Assembly (NCBI RefSeq): GCF_014655595.1
Contig: NZ_BNBL01000009.1
Coordinates: 248,001 to 312,000 of the forward strand
Source of the DNA: Streptomyces griseocarneus
GTDB lineage: Bacteria; Actinomycetota; Actinomycetes; Streptomycetales; Streptomycetaceae
Direction: 5' to 3'
DNA length: 64,000 nucleotides
In this document: in pieces, positions 17,754-25,980 of the stretch
Position numbering within the stretch: position 1 is the stretch's first letter
Layout: every line of letters begins with the position of its first letter
Program-made: the position numbers and the translations under genes
Notes under the pieces: generated by a model
Told to the model about the DNA's origin: nothing
Seen by the model: only the letters and a program-made list of their open reading frames with translations
Database searches by the model: none

Positions 17754-18518
17754 GTGGACGGCACCCCGCACGGAGCCGCGATCACGGCCGAGGACTTCGG
17801 CGTCAAGGGCCCCCGCGGCTGGGCCTTCCGCGCGGTGGACGTGAGCGCGGAGCCCGGCTCGCTCGTCGCCGTCACGGGCCCGTCCGGCTCGGGCCGCACC
17901 TGTCTTCTGCTCGCGCTGACCGGCCGCATGCGTCCCTCCTCGGGCACGGCCACGGTCGCCGGCCTGCCGCTGCCCCGGAAGATGTCCGCCGTCCGCGGGC
18001 TGAGCGCGCTCGCGCACGTCCCCGGCGTCACCGAACTCGACCCCGCCCTGACCGTCGCCGAGCACCTGCGCGAACGCGCCCTGCTGCTGCGGCGGTTCGG
18101 CGGCCCGCTGCTCGGCCCGCTCCGCCGGGGCGCCCGCGCGGAGGCCGGGCGGGCGCACGGCGAGGCGGCGCTCGCCGCCGCCGGGCTCGACGTGCCGGCC
18201 CTGCCCAGGGGAGCCGCCACGGCCGTCCGCGACCTCGGCCGGGTGGAGGCGCTGCGGCTCTCGCTCGCCCTCGCGATCGCCGGCCGGCCGCGCCTGATCG
18301 CCGTGGACGACGCCGACCTCAAGCTCTCGTCCGCCGAACGCGAGGAGGTGTGGGCCCTGTTGCGCTCGCTCGCCGCCGCCGGCCCGACCGTGCTCGCGGT
18401 GTGCGCCGAACCTCCCGAGGGGGCGGTCGTCGTCTCCCTGCGCGACCAGGCGAAGGACCGCGAGAAGGACCAGGAGAAGGGAGTCGACGGTGCGCTCGCC
18501 GAAACTGGCCGCGCTTGA
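17754..18518 (+). CDS. ABC-type ATPase with degenerate nucleotide-binding motifs
   Basis: ABC-transporter ATPase-like protein, 254 residues, starting at a GTG preceded by GGAGG. It has the overall order of an ABC nucleotide-binding domain, but key residues differ: Walker A reads GPSGSGRT, so the invariant Lys is Arg48; no LSGGQ signature is recognisable (the region reads LGRVEALRLSLA); Walker B ends in Asp-Asp (RLIAVDDAD) instead of Asp-Glu; and the H-loop position after TVLAV lacks His. Either it hydrolyses ATP poorly or it acts as a binding subunit. The C-terminus is a Lys/Asp/Glu repeat. The next gene begins 29 bases before its stop, so the two are coupled. Confidence 0.82.
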   Translation: MDGTPHGAAITAEDFGVKGPRGWAFRAVDVSAEPGSLVAVTGPSGSGRTCLLLALTGRMRPSSGTATVAGLPLPRKMSAVRGLSALAHVPGVTELDPALTVAEHLRERALLLRRFGGPLLGPLRRGARAEAGRAHGEAALAAAGLDVPALPRGAATAVRDLGRVEALRLSLALAIAGRPRLIAVDDADLKLSSAEREEVWALLRSLAAAGPTVLAVCAEPPEGAVVVSLRDQAKDREKDQEKGVDGALAETGRA

Positions 18519-20620
18519 GCTCAGGCGCTTCGGCAGGGGCCGTCTCCCCCGGGCCGCGCTCGTCGCGCTCCTGCTGCTGCCGCTGCTCTACGGCGCCCTG
18601 TACCTGTGGTCGTTCTGGGATCCGTACGGGCGCCTGGACAAGGTGCCCGTGGCGCTGGTCAACGCCGACCGGGGCGCCACCGTGGACGGACACCGGATCG
18701 CGGCGGGCGACTCGATCGTGGCGGGCCTGCGGGAGAGCAAGTCGTTCCAGTGGCACGAGACGGGCGCCGACGAGGCCCGCACGGGCGTCGAGCGGGGCAG
18801 GTACTACCTCTCGCTGACCATCCCCGCCGACTTCAGCGAACGCGTCGCCTCCGCGTCCGGCGACTCCCCCGCGGCCGGCGCGCTGCGGGTCCGGACGAAC
18901 GACGCCAACAACTACATCGTCGGCCAGATCTCCCGCACGGTCTTCTCCGAGGTCCGCGCGGCCGCCTCCCGCAAGGCCTCCCGCTCCTTCTACGACAAGA
19001 TCTTCGTCTCCTTCTCCGAGCTCCACGGCAGGACCCGCGAGGCCGCCGAGGGCGCCGGGCGGCTCCAGGACGGCATCGGCAGGGCGGGCAAGGGCGCCGG
19101 CGACCTCAAGGACGGGCTGGCCCGGGCGAAGCGGGGGCAGCGGCACCCTCGAGGACGGCGTCGGCGAACTCCACACCGGCGCGGGCACCCTCGACACCAC
19201 GTCCCGGGAGCTGGCCACCGGCGCGGGGAAGGTCGCGGCCGGCACCCAGCAGCTGGCGGACAAGGTCAACGCCGCCGCCCGCGACGAAGGGGCCTTCGTC
19301 AAGGGGCACGCCAAGGAGATCGGGGCGACCGCCCGCTTCGTCGCCGGGCAGGCGAAGCTCCTGCGCGACCACCTGGACGACCTGCCGTCCGCCGCGACCA
19401 CCGCGGCGCTCGCCGAGGGCAGCCGCAAGAGCGCGGCCGCCCTCTCCGCGGCGTACACCACGCAGTGCCCGCCCCAGGGGGCCGCCGCCTACTGCCCCGA
19501 GCTGAAGAAGGCCGTCTTCGCCGCCACCCGGTCGGCGGCCGGCGCCGCGAAGCTCGACACGCTCGTGCAGAACAGGAACGGCGAACTCGACCGGCTCCCC
19601 GGCGAGCTGGACACCCTGCGCACCTACGCGCTGCGGCTCGCCAAGGAGGCCCCGAACCTCGCCCGGGACATCGACGGCGCGGTGCGCAACGTCAACACCC
19701 TCAACGAAGGCGCCCACAAGGTCGCCGACGGCGCCGGCCGGATCCACACCGGCGCGGGGAAGCTGAACAGCGGGCTCGGCACCGCCGAGAAGGGGGCCAC
19801 CGAGCTCGACGGCGGCATCGGAAAGCTGCGCGAGGGCGCGGGCACGCTCCAGGGCGGCATGGTCAAGCTGTCCGACGGCTCCTCACAACTCGCCGGAGGG
19901 CTGCGCGACGGCGCCGCCCGGATACCCGACTACGACAAGAAGGACCGCGACGCGAAGACCGAGGTGATGGCCGACCCCGTGCGGCTGGCCGGCCGGGCGC
20001 TGCACGAAGCGCCCAACTACGGCACCGGATTCGCCCCGTACTTCATCCCCCTGTCGCTGTGGGTCGGCGCGATGGTCGCCTACATGCTGATCCCGCCCCT
20101 CAACCGGCGGGCCCTGGCGGCCGGCGCCGCCGCCTGGCGGATCGCGCTGGCGGGCTGGCTGCCGGTGGTCGCCGTCGGCGTGCTGCAGACGGGCGCGCTG
20201 CTGGCCGTCCTGCACCGGGGGCTGGGGCTGCGGATGGCCCACGCCGGGGGCACGGTCGCCTTCCTCGCCCTGGTCACGGCGTGCTTCGCCGCCATCGTGC
20301 AGTGGCTGGGCGCCCGCTTCGGACCGGCCGGCCGCATCCTCGTCCTCGCGCTGCTGATGCTGCAGCTGACCTCGGCGGGCGGCACCTATCCCGTCCAGAC
20401 CAGCCCCGGCTTCTTCAACGCCGTCCACCCCTTCCTGCCGATGAGTTACGTGGTCGAGGGGCTGCGCCACCTGATCAGCGGCGGCTCCCTCGCGCCGGTG
20501 TGGCAGGCGTGCGGGGTGCTGGCGGCGTTCACCGCCTGCGCCCTCGCGCTGACCGCCTGGTCGGCGCGCGGCAAGCAGGTGTGGTCCGTGGACCGGCTGC
20601 ACCCGGAGCTGAGTCTGTGA
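18490..20620 (+). pseudogene. YhgE/Pip-type membrane protein, interrupted by a one-base frameshift
   Basis: Integral membrane protein of the YhgE/Pip family: an N-terminal membrane helix (about residues 22-38), a long extracytoplasmic part with repeated DG..L..GA..L heptad-like units, and about five C-terminal helices resembling ABC-2 permeases (from AMVAYMLIPP). From the GTG at 18490 the frame is good to LARAK, then breaks at the five-G run 19133-19137; removing one G restores a continuous 709-codon reading frame to the stop at 20620 with the repeat pattern unbroken across the join. So either an assembly/sequencing error, a real recent inactivation, or slippage on the G run. It follows the ATPase gene with overlap and precedes tetR with overlap. 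Confidence 0.85.
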
Positions 20621-21267
20621 GCGCGGACACCGCGCGTACAGGGAGAATCACTCTCATGGACAGCAGCAGTACACGCCGCCAGAACACCCGGCGCAGACTC
20701 TTCGAGGCGGCGGTCACCCTCATCGCCGAGCAGGGCTTCTCCTCCACCACGGTGGACGAGATCGCCGAGCGCGCCGGAGTGGCGAAGGGCACGGTCTACT
20801 ACAACTTCGCCAGCAAGACCGTGCTCTTCGAGGAGCTGCTGCGGCACGGCATCGAGCTGCTGACGGACTCCCTGCAGGCGGCCGCCGACGAGACCGCCGA
20901 ACGCGGGGGCAGCCGGGTTGACGCGCTCGACGCGATGATCCGGGCCGGGCTCGACTTCATCACGCGCTACCCGGCGCTCATGCAGCTCTACGTCGCCGAG
21001 CTGTGGCGCACCAACCGGGCCTGGCAGTCGACGCTGATGCAGGTCCGCCGACGCGCGATAGCGGTGATCGAGTCGGTGCTGCGCGAGGCGGTCGCGGAGG
21101 GCGAGCTGAGCGAGGAGATCGACGTGCCGCTGACGGCGTCCGCACTGTTCGGGATGGTGCTGGTGGCGGCGCTGGACTGGCAGTCGTTCCAGCCGGAGCG
21201 ATCCATCGACGAGGTGCACTCCGCGCTGTCGCGGCTGCTGCAGGGGCGGGTGAGCGGCGGCCGCTGA
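20617..21267 (+). CDS. TetR/AcrR-family transcriptional regulator
   Basis: One-component repressor, probably of its own operon. From the GTG that overlaps the preceding stop (GTGA at 20617) it is 216 residues; an ATG at 20656 (203 residues, AGGGAG upstream) is the main alternative. The N-terminal helix-turn-helix is classical: RRRLFEAAVTLIAEQGFSST then TVDEIAERAGVAKGTVYYNF. The C-terminal ligand-binding part is helical with no recognised ligand motif. It is the third gene of the ABC/YhgE operon, whose promoter carries a 14-base palindrome fitting a TetR dimer. Confidence 0.92.
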   Translation: MSADTARTGRITLMDSSSTRRQNTRRRLFEAAVTLIAEQGFSSTTVDEIAERAGVAKGTVYYNFASKTVLFEELLRHGIELLTDSLQAAADETAERGGSRVDALDAMIRAGLDFITRYPALMQLYVAELWRTNRAWQSTLMQVRRRAIAVIESVLREAVAEGELSEEIDVPLTASALFGMVLVAALDWQSFQPERSIDEVHSALSRLLQGRVSGGR

Positions 21268-21608
21268 CGGGCCGGCGGACGTGCGCCGTCCCGGTGCGGA
21301 CCGATCCCCCTCGATCCGCACCGGGACAGCGTTCCCCCGTGACTCCCCCCAGAGCCCCCATGGGGCTCCCGTGCCCCCCCGTACGGCAGGGCCGCCGCGC
21401 CGTTCCGCCGCCCCGTGTCGGCGGTGCCGGCCCGGGCGTCCCTTCCGTGCCCCCTACTCTCCCCCGCCGGCGGGGTCCGGCCCATCCGCGCGGGTACTCA
21501 TCTCCCCGCCTAGGTACGCGTACTCAGACGTGAGCCCCCGGCACCGGGCGCGAACGGGTGCGGGGCCGCGTTGCGGGCCGGGCGCCGGGGTGCGGATACA
21601 GTCGGCGC
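21268..21608. other. Intergenic region after the TetR operon
   Basis: 341 bases with no supported gene. A 13-base-pair hairpin at 21288-21327 ends the TetR operon; the rest is G/C-rich without recognisable repeats until a TACAGT box at 21597-21602, six bases before the next ATG. Confidence 0.55.
21288..21327 (+). terminator. Terminator hairpin of the ABC/YhgE/TetR operon
   Basis: GTCCCGGTGCGGA and its exact complement are separated by 14 bases and begin 20 bases after the tetR stop. Confidence 0.75.
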
Positions 21609-23114
21609 ATGGCACGGATTGCGGTGATCGGCGCCGGGATGGGCGCGATGGCCACCGCTGCCCGGCTGGCCGTCGCGGGCCACCGGGTGGCGGTGTACGA
21701 ACAGGGACCAACCCACGGCGGTGGCGTCGGGCGGCTGGAGCGGGACGGGTTCGTCTTCGACACCGGCCCGGGGCTGCTGCACCTGCCCGCCGTCTACCGC
21801 GACCTGTTCGTCAAGACCGGCAAGGAATCGCTCGAGCAGTGCCTGGAGCTGGTCCAGGTCGACCCGGCGAGCCGGCACGTCTTCCCCGACGGCACCGACG
21901 TCGTCCTGCCCAACGCCTCGCGGGCCGGCGTCGTGGCCGCCCTGGACGCGGCGGTGGGCCCGGGCGCGGGCGAGCGCTGGAGCGATCTGGTCAACCGGGC
22001 GCGCGAGGTCTGGGACGCCACGCGGCGCCCGCTGCTGGAGGAGCCGCTGCGCGCGGAGCGCGCCGCGGCCCTGTGCCAGGACCCCTACCCGGCCGTGCGC
22101 CGGCGCGGCCTCTTCCGGCGGCCGGCGCCCGCCACCCTGGCGTCCGTCGCCGAGCGGGAGTTGAAGGACCCCCGCCTCGTCGGCCTGCTCGAGAGCCACG
22201 CCCTCGCGTACGGCCTCGATCCCCGCCGCGCCCCCGCGAGCGCGACCGTGCTGCCGTACATGGAGCAGACCTTCGGCAGCTGGTACGTGCGCGGCGGCCT
22301 GCGCGGGCTGGCCGACGCCCTGTACGAGCGGTGCCTGGCGCGGCGCGTGGAGTTCTCCTTCGGCGCCGAGGTCGTGGGCCTGGTGGAGAAGGACGGCCGG
22401 GCGGCCGGGGTGCGCCTGGCCGACGGCGGCGTGGCCGAGGCCGACATGGTGGTGGCCGCGGTGTCGCCCGGCCGGCTGGCGGCCATCGCACCGGGCGCGG
22501 AGGGGCGGCCGTCGGCGGCCCCCGTCCCGCCGCCCGGCAGGTTCGGCGTGTTCCTGGCGCTCTCCGGCGCCCGGCCGCAGGGCACCGCGCACCGCACGGT
22601 GGTCCACGCGGCCGACCGCGGCGCCGAGTTGGACGCCGTCTTCGGCGAGCGCGGCGGGACCGGCTACGGGCCGACGGTGACGGTGCTGCGGCCCGACGAC
22701 CCCACCACGCGCCCGGGCGACGACCACGAGGCGGTGACGCTCACCGCGACGGTCGCCCCGCACGGCCGGGTGGACTGGTCCGCGCCCGGGGCGTCCGCCG
22801 GCTTCGCCGAGCGGGTGATCCGGGCGGCCGAGGCCGCCGTGCCGAACCTGCGCGAGCGGCTGATGTGGCACGAGGTGCGCACCCCGGCCGACACCCGGGC
22901 GGCGACCGGAGCCGAGGGCGGCGGCGTGCCCGCGCCGGCGCTGGCCGGCACGGAGGGCGCGTTCCTGCACCCCGGCAACCTCACCGGCCTGCCCGGCCTG
23001 TATCTGGCGGGCGGCTTCGCCCACCCCGGCGGCGGGCTGGCGCACGCCGGCATGTCCGGTGCGCTGGTCGCCGGGCTGATCGTGGACGGGGCGGACTGGC
23101 GCGGCTCGCAGTAG
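21609..23114 (+). CDS. Phytoene-desaturase-like FAD oxidoreductase
   Basis: CrtI-type flavoprotein, 501 residues. The N-terminal dinucleotide-binding motif is IAVIGAGMGAMATAARLA followed by VAVYEQGPTHGGGVG, and the C-terminus has the CrtI-like closing motif LYLAGGFAHPGGGLAHAGMSG that contacts FAD. The substrate is not predictable: no phytoene synthase, lycopene cyclase or other carotenoid gene is near. There is no ribosome site; TACAGT ends six bases before the ATG, suggesting a leaderless message. It is convergent with the Q/Y-rich membrane protein gene (28 bases between stops). Confidence 0.88.
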   Translation: MARIAVIGAGMGAMATAARLAVAGHRVAVYEQGPTHGGGVGRLERDGFVFDTGPGLLHLPAVYRDLFVKTGKESLEQCLELVQVDPASRHVFPDGTDVVLPNASRAGVVAALDAAVGPGAGERWSDLVNRAREVWDATRRPLLEEPLRAERAAALCQDPYPAVRRRGLFRRPAPATLASVAERELKDPRLVGLLESHALAYGLDPRRAPASATVLPYMEQTFGSWYVRGGLRGLADALYERCLARRVEFSFGAEVVGLVEKDGRAAGVRLADGGVAEADMVVAAVSPGRLAAIAPGAEGRPSAAPVPPPGRFGVFLALSGARPQGTAHRTVVHAADRGAELDAVFGERGGTGYGPTVTVLRPDDPTTRPGDDHEAVTLTATVAPHGRVDWSAPGASAGFAERVIRAAEAAVPNLRERLMWHEVRTPADTRAATGAEGGGVPAPALAGTEGAFLHPGNLTGLPGLYLAGGFAHPGGGLAHAGMSGALVAGLIVDGADWRGSQ

Positions 23115-23142
23115 GCCGCCCGCGGCGTCCCCGCGCCGGGGG

Positions 23143-24102
23143 TCAGTAGCGGTAGTGCTGTTGTTCGTCGTAGCCGTGGCCGGGCGCCTGCTGCGGCGGG
23201 TACGGCTGCTGCTGACCGCCCTGCCCGGAGGGCGGGGTGTCGTTGTCGCGCTGCTGCGGCACCCAGACGCCGCCGGGCGGGGTGTCGAAGTCGTACTGCG
23301 GCGTGTACACCCCGGAGGCGGGGGTCCCGCCGCCGTACTGCTGCTGCGGATAGGTCTGCTGCGGGTACGGCTGCTGCTGGCCGTACACGTCGTACTGCTC
23401 GTAGGACGGCGGGCGGTTGCCGATGTACGGGTCGGAGTACGAGGCGTACTGCCCCTGGCCGTAGTCGTACTGGCCGGCGTAGCCGCCCTGGGCCGGGGCG
23501 CCGGGGGCGGCGGCCTGGCCGTCGTAGCCGTCGGTGTGCCCGAAGACGTTGTCGTCGGCGCTGCCGGAGGGGTCGTAGCCACCGGGGTGGGGCTGCTCGG
23601 CCGTGGGCTGCTGGGGCACGGCGGGCATGAGCTCGGTGGCGGCGGCGTCCAGGCTCGGGGCGGGCGGGGGCGCGTCGGGGCCCGAGGACGGGCCGTCGGT
23701 GTCGGTGGCGGCGGGCGCGGGGGCGGGCGCGGGACCCTTGCGGCGGCGGCCGGATCCGGGCCGGTTCTCGGCCGCGGCCCGGCCCTTGCCCCTGCCCCTC
23801 GGTGCGTCCTTGCCCTTCGGCGCGCTCCCGGGGCCGGCGTCCTCCTCCTTGCGGCGCAGCGCCCAGCCCATGGAGAAGCCGCGGCGGAAGGAGAGGGTCA
23901 CGAAGGTCTGGCCGACGCCGAAGGCGAGGGCGCCCACGACGATGACCGCCACGGACGGTACGGCCACTCCGGCGACGACCCCGAGGAAGCCGACGAAGGC
24001 GAGGAGCCGCCAGCGCAGCCGCGCCTTGTACTGCAGCAGCACCTCGCCGAGCAGCCAGAGCGCGACGACACCGAACGCGATGTAGAGGACCGTCCAGCCC
24101 AT
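23143..24102 (-). CDS. Membrane protein with Q/Y/P-rich tail
   Basis: Function unknown. It has 319 residues in two clearly different halves. Residues 1-85 hold three to four short hydrophobic helices (WTVLYIAFGVVALWLLGEVL; LLAFVGFLGVVAGVAV; VAVIVVGALAFGVGQTF). The rest is low complexity: a basic Lys/Arg/Pro/Ala section (about 85-135), then a long stretch dominated by Tyr, Gln, Gly, Pro and Asp with repeats such as QQPYPQQTYPQQQY and a near-duplicate DFDTPPGGVWVPQQ / DNDTPPSGQGGQQ. Such tails are seen in streptomycete surface-related membrane proteins; no enzymatic motif is visible. It is 43 bases downstream of metF on the same strand. Confidence 0.82.
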   Translation of the reverse strand: MGWTVLYIAFGVVALWLLGEVLLQYKARLRWRLLAFVGFLGVVAGVAVPSVAVIVVGALAFGVGQTFVTLSFRRGFSMGWALRRKEEDAGPGSAPKGKDAPRGRGKGRAAAENRPGSGRRRKGPAPAPAPAATDTDGPSSGPDAPPPAPSLDAAATELMPAVPQQPTAEQPHPGGYDPSGSADDNVFGHTDGYDGQAAAPGAPAQGGYAGQYDYGQGQYASYSDPYIGNRPPSYEQYDVYGQQQPYPQQTYPQQQYGGGTPASGVYTPQYDFDTPPGGVWVPQQRDNDTPPSGQGGQQQPYPPQQAPGHGYDEQQHYRY

Positions 24103-24145
24103 TAACGCCCCTCTCGTGCGACCGCCCGTCCGCCGGCCGGCCGTG

Positions 24146-25063
24146 TCAGGACCGCTGGTGCAGCCCCAGGTTCTCGTAGATTTCCAACGTGGCCGTTGAG
24201 TGGTTCAGGGTAATGAAGTGCAACCCGGGGATCTCCTCGGCCATCAACCGGGCACACAGGTCCGTCGCGTACTCGATTCCGATCGAGCGTACAGCGGCCG
24301 CATCGTCCTTCACCGCGAGGATCCGCTCCGCGAGGTCCGGCGGGAAGGCCGCATTACTGAGCTGCGCGAATCGTTCGATCTGGCGCACGTTGGTGACCGG
24401 CATGATTTCCGGAATGATCGGAGTTTGGCAACCCGCTGCCGCGACCCGATCGCGGAGCCGGAGATAGTCCTCGGGGTAGAAGAACATCTGGGTGATGGCG
24501 AAATCCGCACCCGCCCGGCACTTGTCGACGAAGTGCCCGATATCGGTCTCCCAGTCGGTGGAGCGCGGATGCATCTCCGGGAAGGCCGCGACGCCCACGC
24601 AGAAGTCGCCCGACTCCTTGATGAGCCGCACCAGGTCGGCGGCGTAGCGCACGCCCTCCGGGTGGTGCACCCACTCGCCCATGGGGTCGCCGGGCGGGTC
24701 GCCGCGCAGGGCCAGCATGTTGCGGATGCCCACGTCGGCGTACTGGCCGATGATGTTGCGCAGCTCGGCCACGGAGTGGTTGACCGCGGTGAGGTGGGCC
24801 ACGGGGGTCAGGGTGGTGTCGGTCGCGATGCGCTCGGTCGCCCGGACGGTGCCCTCACGGGAGGAGCCGCCGGCGCCGTAGGTCACCGAGACGAAGGTCG
24901 GTCCGACGGCTTCGATCCGCCGGATGGCGTTCCACAGCGTCCGTTCGCCCTTCTCCGTCCTCGGGGCTGCGAACTCGAAGGAGTACGACCGCTCGCCTGA
25001 GGCGAGCAGATCCCGCACGGTGCGCGCGTGGTCCGTCCTGGTGGAGGCAGTGCCAAGGGCCAT
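24146..25063 (-). CDS. metF: 5,10-methylenetetrahydrofolate reductase
   Basis: FAD enzyme reducing methylene-THF to methyl-THF for methionine synthesis; a cytoplasmic TIM barrel. It has 305 residues, the bacterial MetF length. Family motifs include YSFEFAAPRTEKGERTLW (residues 27-44), FVSVTYGAGGSSREGT, LALRGDPPGDP, DFAITQMFF and IPEIMPVTN. The ATG at 25063 has no clear ribosome site, but a TAACTT box ends six bases before it on the minus strand (25075-25070), fitting a leaderless transcript. It lies 159 bases beyond thiE on the same strand. Confidence 0.96.
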   Translation of the reverse strand: MALGTASTRTDHARTVRDLLASGERSYSFEFAAPRTEKGERTLWNAIRRIEAVGPTFVSVTYGAGGSSREGTVRATERIATDTTLTPVAHLTAVNHSVAELRNIIGQYADVGIRNMLALRGDPPGDPMGEWVHHPEGVRYAADLVRLIKESGDFCVGVAAFPEMHPRSTDWETDIGHFVDKCRAGADFAITQMFFYPEDYLRLRDRVAAAGCQTPIIPEIMPVTNVRQIERFAQLSNAAFPPDLAERILAVKDDAAAVRSIGIEYATDLCARLMAEEIPGLHFITLNHSTATLEIYENLGLHQRS

Positions 25064-25222
25064 ACCGGCAAGTTAACCAGCGGGTCCGTGGACCCCCCAA
25101 CCGGATCAGCGAAATGTCCTGTTCGCGGGGCAACCGTCCACCGACCGTCCCACTCCTTGGACACCTGGCATCTCACGGGCCCCTTGCGCGGGGGCACCGA
25201 CAGCCCGGAGCCGGGGGCGGGG

Positions 25223-25879
25223 CTATGCCTCGTGGGCGCGTATCCGCTCGGCCAGCCGCGCGGCGGCCGCGCCCGGGTCGTCGGCCTCGGTGATCGCGCG
25301 CACCACCACGATCCGCCGGGCGCCCGCGGCGAGCACCTCGTCGACGTTGCCCTCGTCGATCCCGCCGATGGCGAACCAGGGCCGTACGGGCTCGAGCGCC
25401 GCGGCGTAGCGCACCAGGTCCAGGCCCGGGGCGTGGCGGCCGGGCTTGGTGGGGGTCGGCCAGCAGGGGCCGGTGCAGAAATAGTCCACGCCGGGCTCGG
25501 CGACGGCGGCGTCGACCTCGGCCTCGGCGTGCGTGGAGCGGCCGATCAGCACGTCCTCGCCGAGGATCGCGCGGGCGGCGGGCACGGGCAGGTCGCCCTG
25601 GCCCAGGTGGAGCACGTCGGAGCCGATGGCGTGCGCGACGTCGGCGCGGTCGTTGACCGCGAGGAGCCGGCCGTGGCGGCGGGCGGCCTCGGCGAACACG
25701 GCGAGGTGCTCCAGCTCCTCCCCCGCCTCCATGCCCTTGTCGCGCAGCTGGACGATGTCGACGCCTCCGTCACCGAGCACGGCGTCCAGGAACTCCGGCA
25801 GGTCGCCCTGGCGCTTGCGGGCGTCGGTGCACAGGTACAGCCGGGCGTCGGCGAGCCGCTCGCGTGCGGTGACGGACAT
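25223..25879 (-). CDS. thiE: ThiE, thiamine-phosphate synthase
   Basis: Couples the pyrimidine and thiazole halves of thiamine, making thiamine phosphate. It has 218 residues from the ATG at 25879 (GGGGGGA upstream); an earlier in-frame start at 25915 would run into the hairpin and is rejected. TIM-barrel motifs are typical: VDIVQLRDKGM, LLAVNDRADVA, HLGQGDLPV, IGRSTHAEAEVD, FCTGPCWPTPTKPGR and FAIGGIDEGNVDEV. No TPP aptamer is visible upstream, although the other thiamine genes at 27928-30116 have one; the space between this start and the preceding hairpin is only about 23 bases. Confidence 0.95.
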   Translation of the reverse strand: MSVTARERLADARLYLCTDARKRQGDLPEFLDAVLGDGGVDIVQLRDKGMEAGEELEHLAVFAEAARRHGRLLAVNDRADVAHAIGSDVLHLGQGDLPVPAARAILGEDVLIGRSTHAEAEVDAAVAEPGVDYFCTGPCWPTPTKPGRHAPGLDLVRYAAALEPVRPWFAIGGIDEGNVDEVLAAGARRIVVVRAITEADDPGAAAARLAERIRAHEA

Positions 25880-25902
25880 GTGGTGGGTCCCCCCGGGTCG
25901 GC

Positions 25903-25940
25903 GGCGTACGGGCACGGGATGCTCCCCGTGCCCGTACGCC
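25903..25940 (-). terminator. Perfect 16-base-pair hairpin before thiE
   Basis: GGCGTACGGGCACGGG and its complement enclose a six-base loop, lying 40 bases after the stop of the Rv2175c-like gene and only 23 bases before the thiE ATG (minus strand). It is read as a terminator of the upstream gene; a leader-attenuator role is possible. Confidence 0.75.
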
Positions 25941-25980
25941 GGACGGTTTTCACTTCGCGTCTACGGCGCCTGCGGGCGCG

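Noticed and set aside
15732..18158. An 808-codon open frame on the minus strand across the DUF3040 and methyltransferase genes
   Set aside because: It is a Pro/Arg/Ala-rich composition artefact in another frame. It runs through a terminator hairpin and the divergent promoter, and the recognisable proteins lie in other frames.
19133..19137. Programmed -1 frameshifting in the YhgE-type gene
   Set aside because: Restoring the frame requires dropping one base (a +1 ribosomal shift), and there is no heptamer or downstream structure typical of programmed -1 sites.
21268..21608. A hidden small gene or RNA between tetR and the CrtI-like gene
   Set aside because: Only a terminator and a -10-like box are recognisable. 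Open frames there lack ribosome sites and codon bias.
25880..25980. A possible thi box upstream of thiE
   Set aside because: No CTGAGAGG or ACCTGATCCGG elements can be found on the minus strand; only a hairpin is present.
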